The translations under genes were made by a program, and so were the position numbers. The notes under the pieces were generated by a model. It saw only the letters and a list, made by a program, of their open reading frames with translations, made no database searches and was not told the DNA's origin. 47,693 nt of DNA, taken from Pelomyxa schiedti (Eukaryota > Evosea > Pelobiontida > Pelomyxidae). Positions 47,149-47,693 of this stretch are shown here, one piece after another; the first letter of the stretch is position 1, and each line of letters begins with the position of its first letter. The DNA lies in the NCBI GenBank assembly GCA_020536535.1, contig JAHLWZ010000919.1, positions 1 to 47,693 of the forward strand. Reading direction: 5' to 3'.

Positions 47149-47693
47149 TCGATTGTTTATTGTTGTGGGTTCTCCGATGGAGGGTCACAGAAGAACTGGA
47201 ACCTCTCAGGCAATTCACTGTGAATATCCCCAATTGAACCTGTGAATTGGTACATGCCCCCTTGAAAACGGAATCGGATTCGGGTATCAACTTAGAGTAG
47301 GCCCTTCAAACCCGACTCGGAATTTTAAACCCGACTGGGAATTTTTAACCCAACTTGCAATCGTCGGGATCACCGAAAAGAATCCGAAAAATTGCTTTGC
47401 CCACGATTCATTGTGACAGGGTGATGCGGAACGTGCACGTTCTTGTGTTAGAATCAGGTCAGCCAACCCTAAGGTGGGGATGGTAATGCTGGGCCAAGTC
47501 AAGTGGTCCAGAGAGTTTTGTTTTGGGTAGAAAATCAACAAAAATGCATTTTGTTTTCGTTCATGTTTCCCCTAACCATCAAAAAGCGATCTTCGTATTT
47601 GTAATTACGCATCGCCTGCCCAACCGCCCCGAAATGCCAGCAGACCACAGAGTAGAATGCACTATGGTGTATACATATCACCCTGTTGCATTA
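47149..47693. other. Upstream flank of the fucosyltransferase gene, no gene seen
   Basis: 545 bp to the window end. It contains an imperfect tandem repeat of about 20 bp at 47307-47356 (AAACCCGACTCGGAATTTT, AAACCCGACTGGGAATTTTT, then AACCCAACTT). No frame resembles a known protein and no RNA motif was recognised. Confidence 0.45.

Overview
This is spliced nuclear DNA from a eukaryote, most likely an amoebozoan; Archamoebae such as Pelomyxa or Mastigamoeba would fit, but that narrower placement is inference. The evidence is a conventional actin of amoebozoan type, a cAMP-receptor-like seven-helix receptor, a lysosomal-trafficking BEACH protein, Rho, Ras and ARF GTPases, an RNA polymerase II style U1 snRNA, and dozens of very short GT-AG introns, many of 41-47 nt. 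TAA, TAG and TGA all act as stops. Genes are packed on both strands. Several 5' ends and the actin gene are very GC-rich against an otherwise AT-rich background.

Layout, left to right. A DUF4062-NACHT-TPR protein (+, 91-4550) is followed by a membrane-anchored aspartyl protease (+, 5019-7760) and actin (+, 8012-9214). A divergent ankyrin-type protein (-, 9552-11982) and a Rolling-stone-like membrane protein (+, 12036-13987) diverge from a 53-bp shared promoter. A roughly 12-kb BEACH-WD40 gene (+, 14333-26401) comes next, then an atypical Rho GTPase (+), an ankyrin-kinase (+) and a convergent receptor (-, ends 20 bp apart).

The right third holds the unusual material. One minus-strand gene reads ankyrin repeats, then an F-box, then a complete Ras-like GTPase (31021-34039). 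A T-arm-before-D-arm tRNA-like element (34598-34700) looks circularly permuted. ARF (+) is followed by a U1 snRNA gene (35771-35934) whose 5' end carries a substitution in the splice-site-pairing region. A large minus-strand VIT-vWA-DUF2135 protein (36314-41957) has an entire actin-like domain inserted in its middle. Two tandem B-box genes (one frameshifted), a small zinc-binding gene and a GT10 fucosyltransferase (all -) close the window.

The genes do not form one pathway. Signalling and ubiquitin-type scaffolds dominate (two ankyrin fusions, three small GTPases, a receptor, a kinase, B-box proteins), alongside cytoskeleton, vesicle traffic (ARF, BEACH), secretion (aspartyl protease, fucosyltransferase) and splicing (U1). 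Exon coordinates are given where both splice sites and phase could be checked by hand; the other multi-exon spans are approximate inside.
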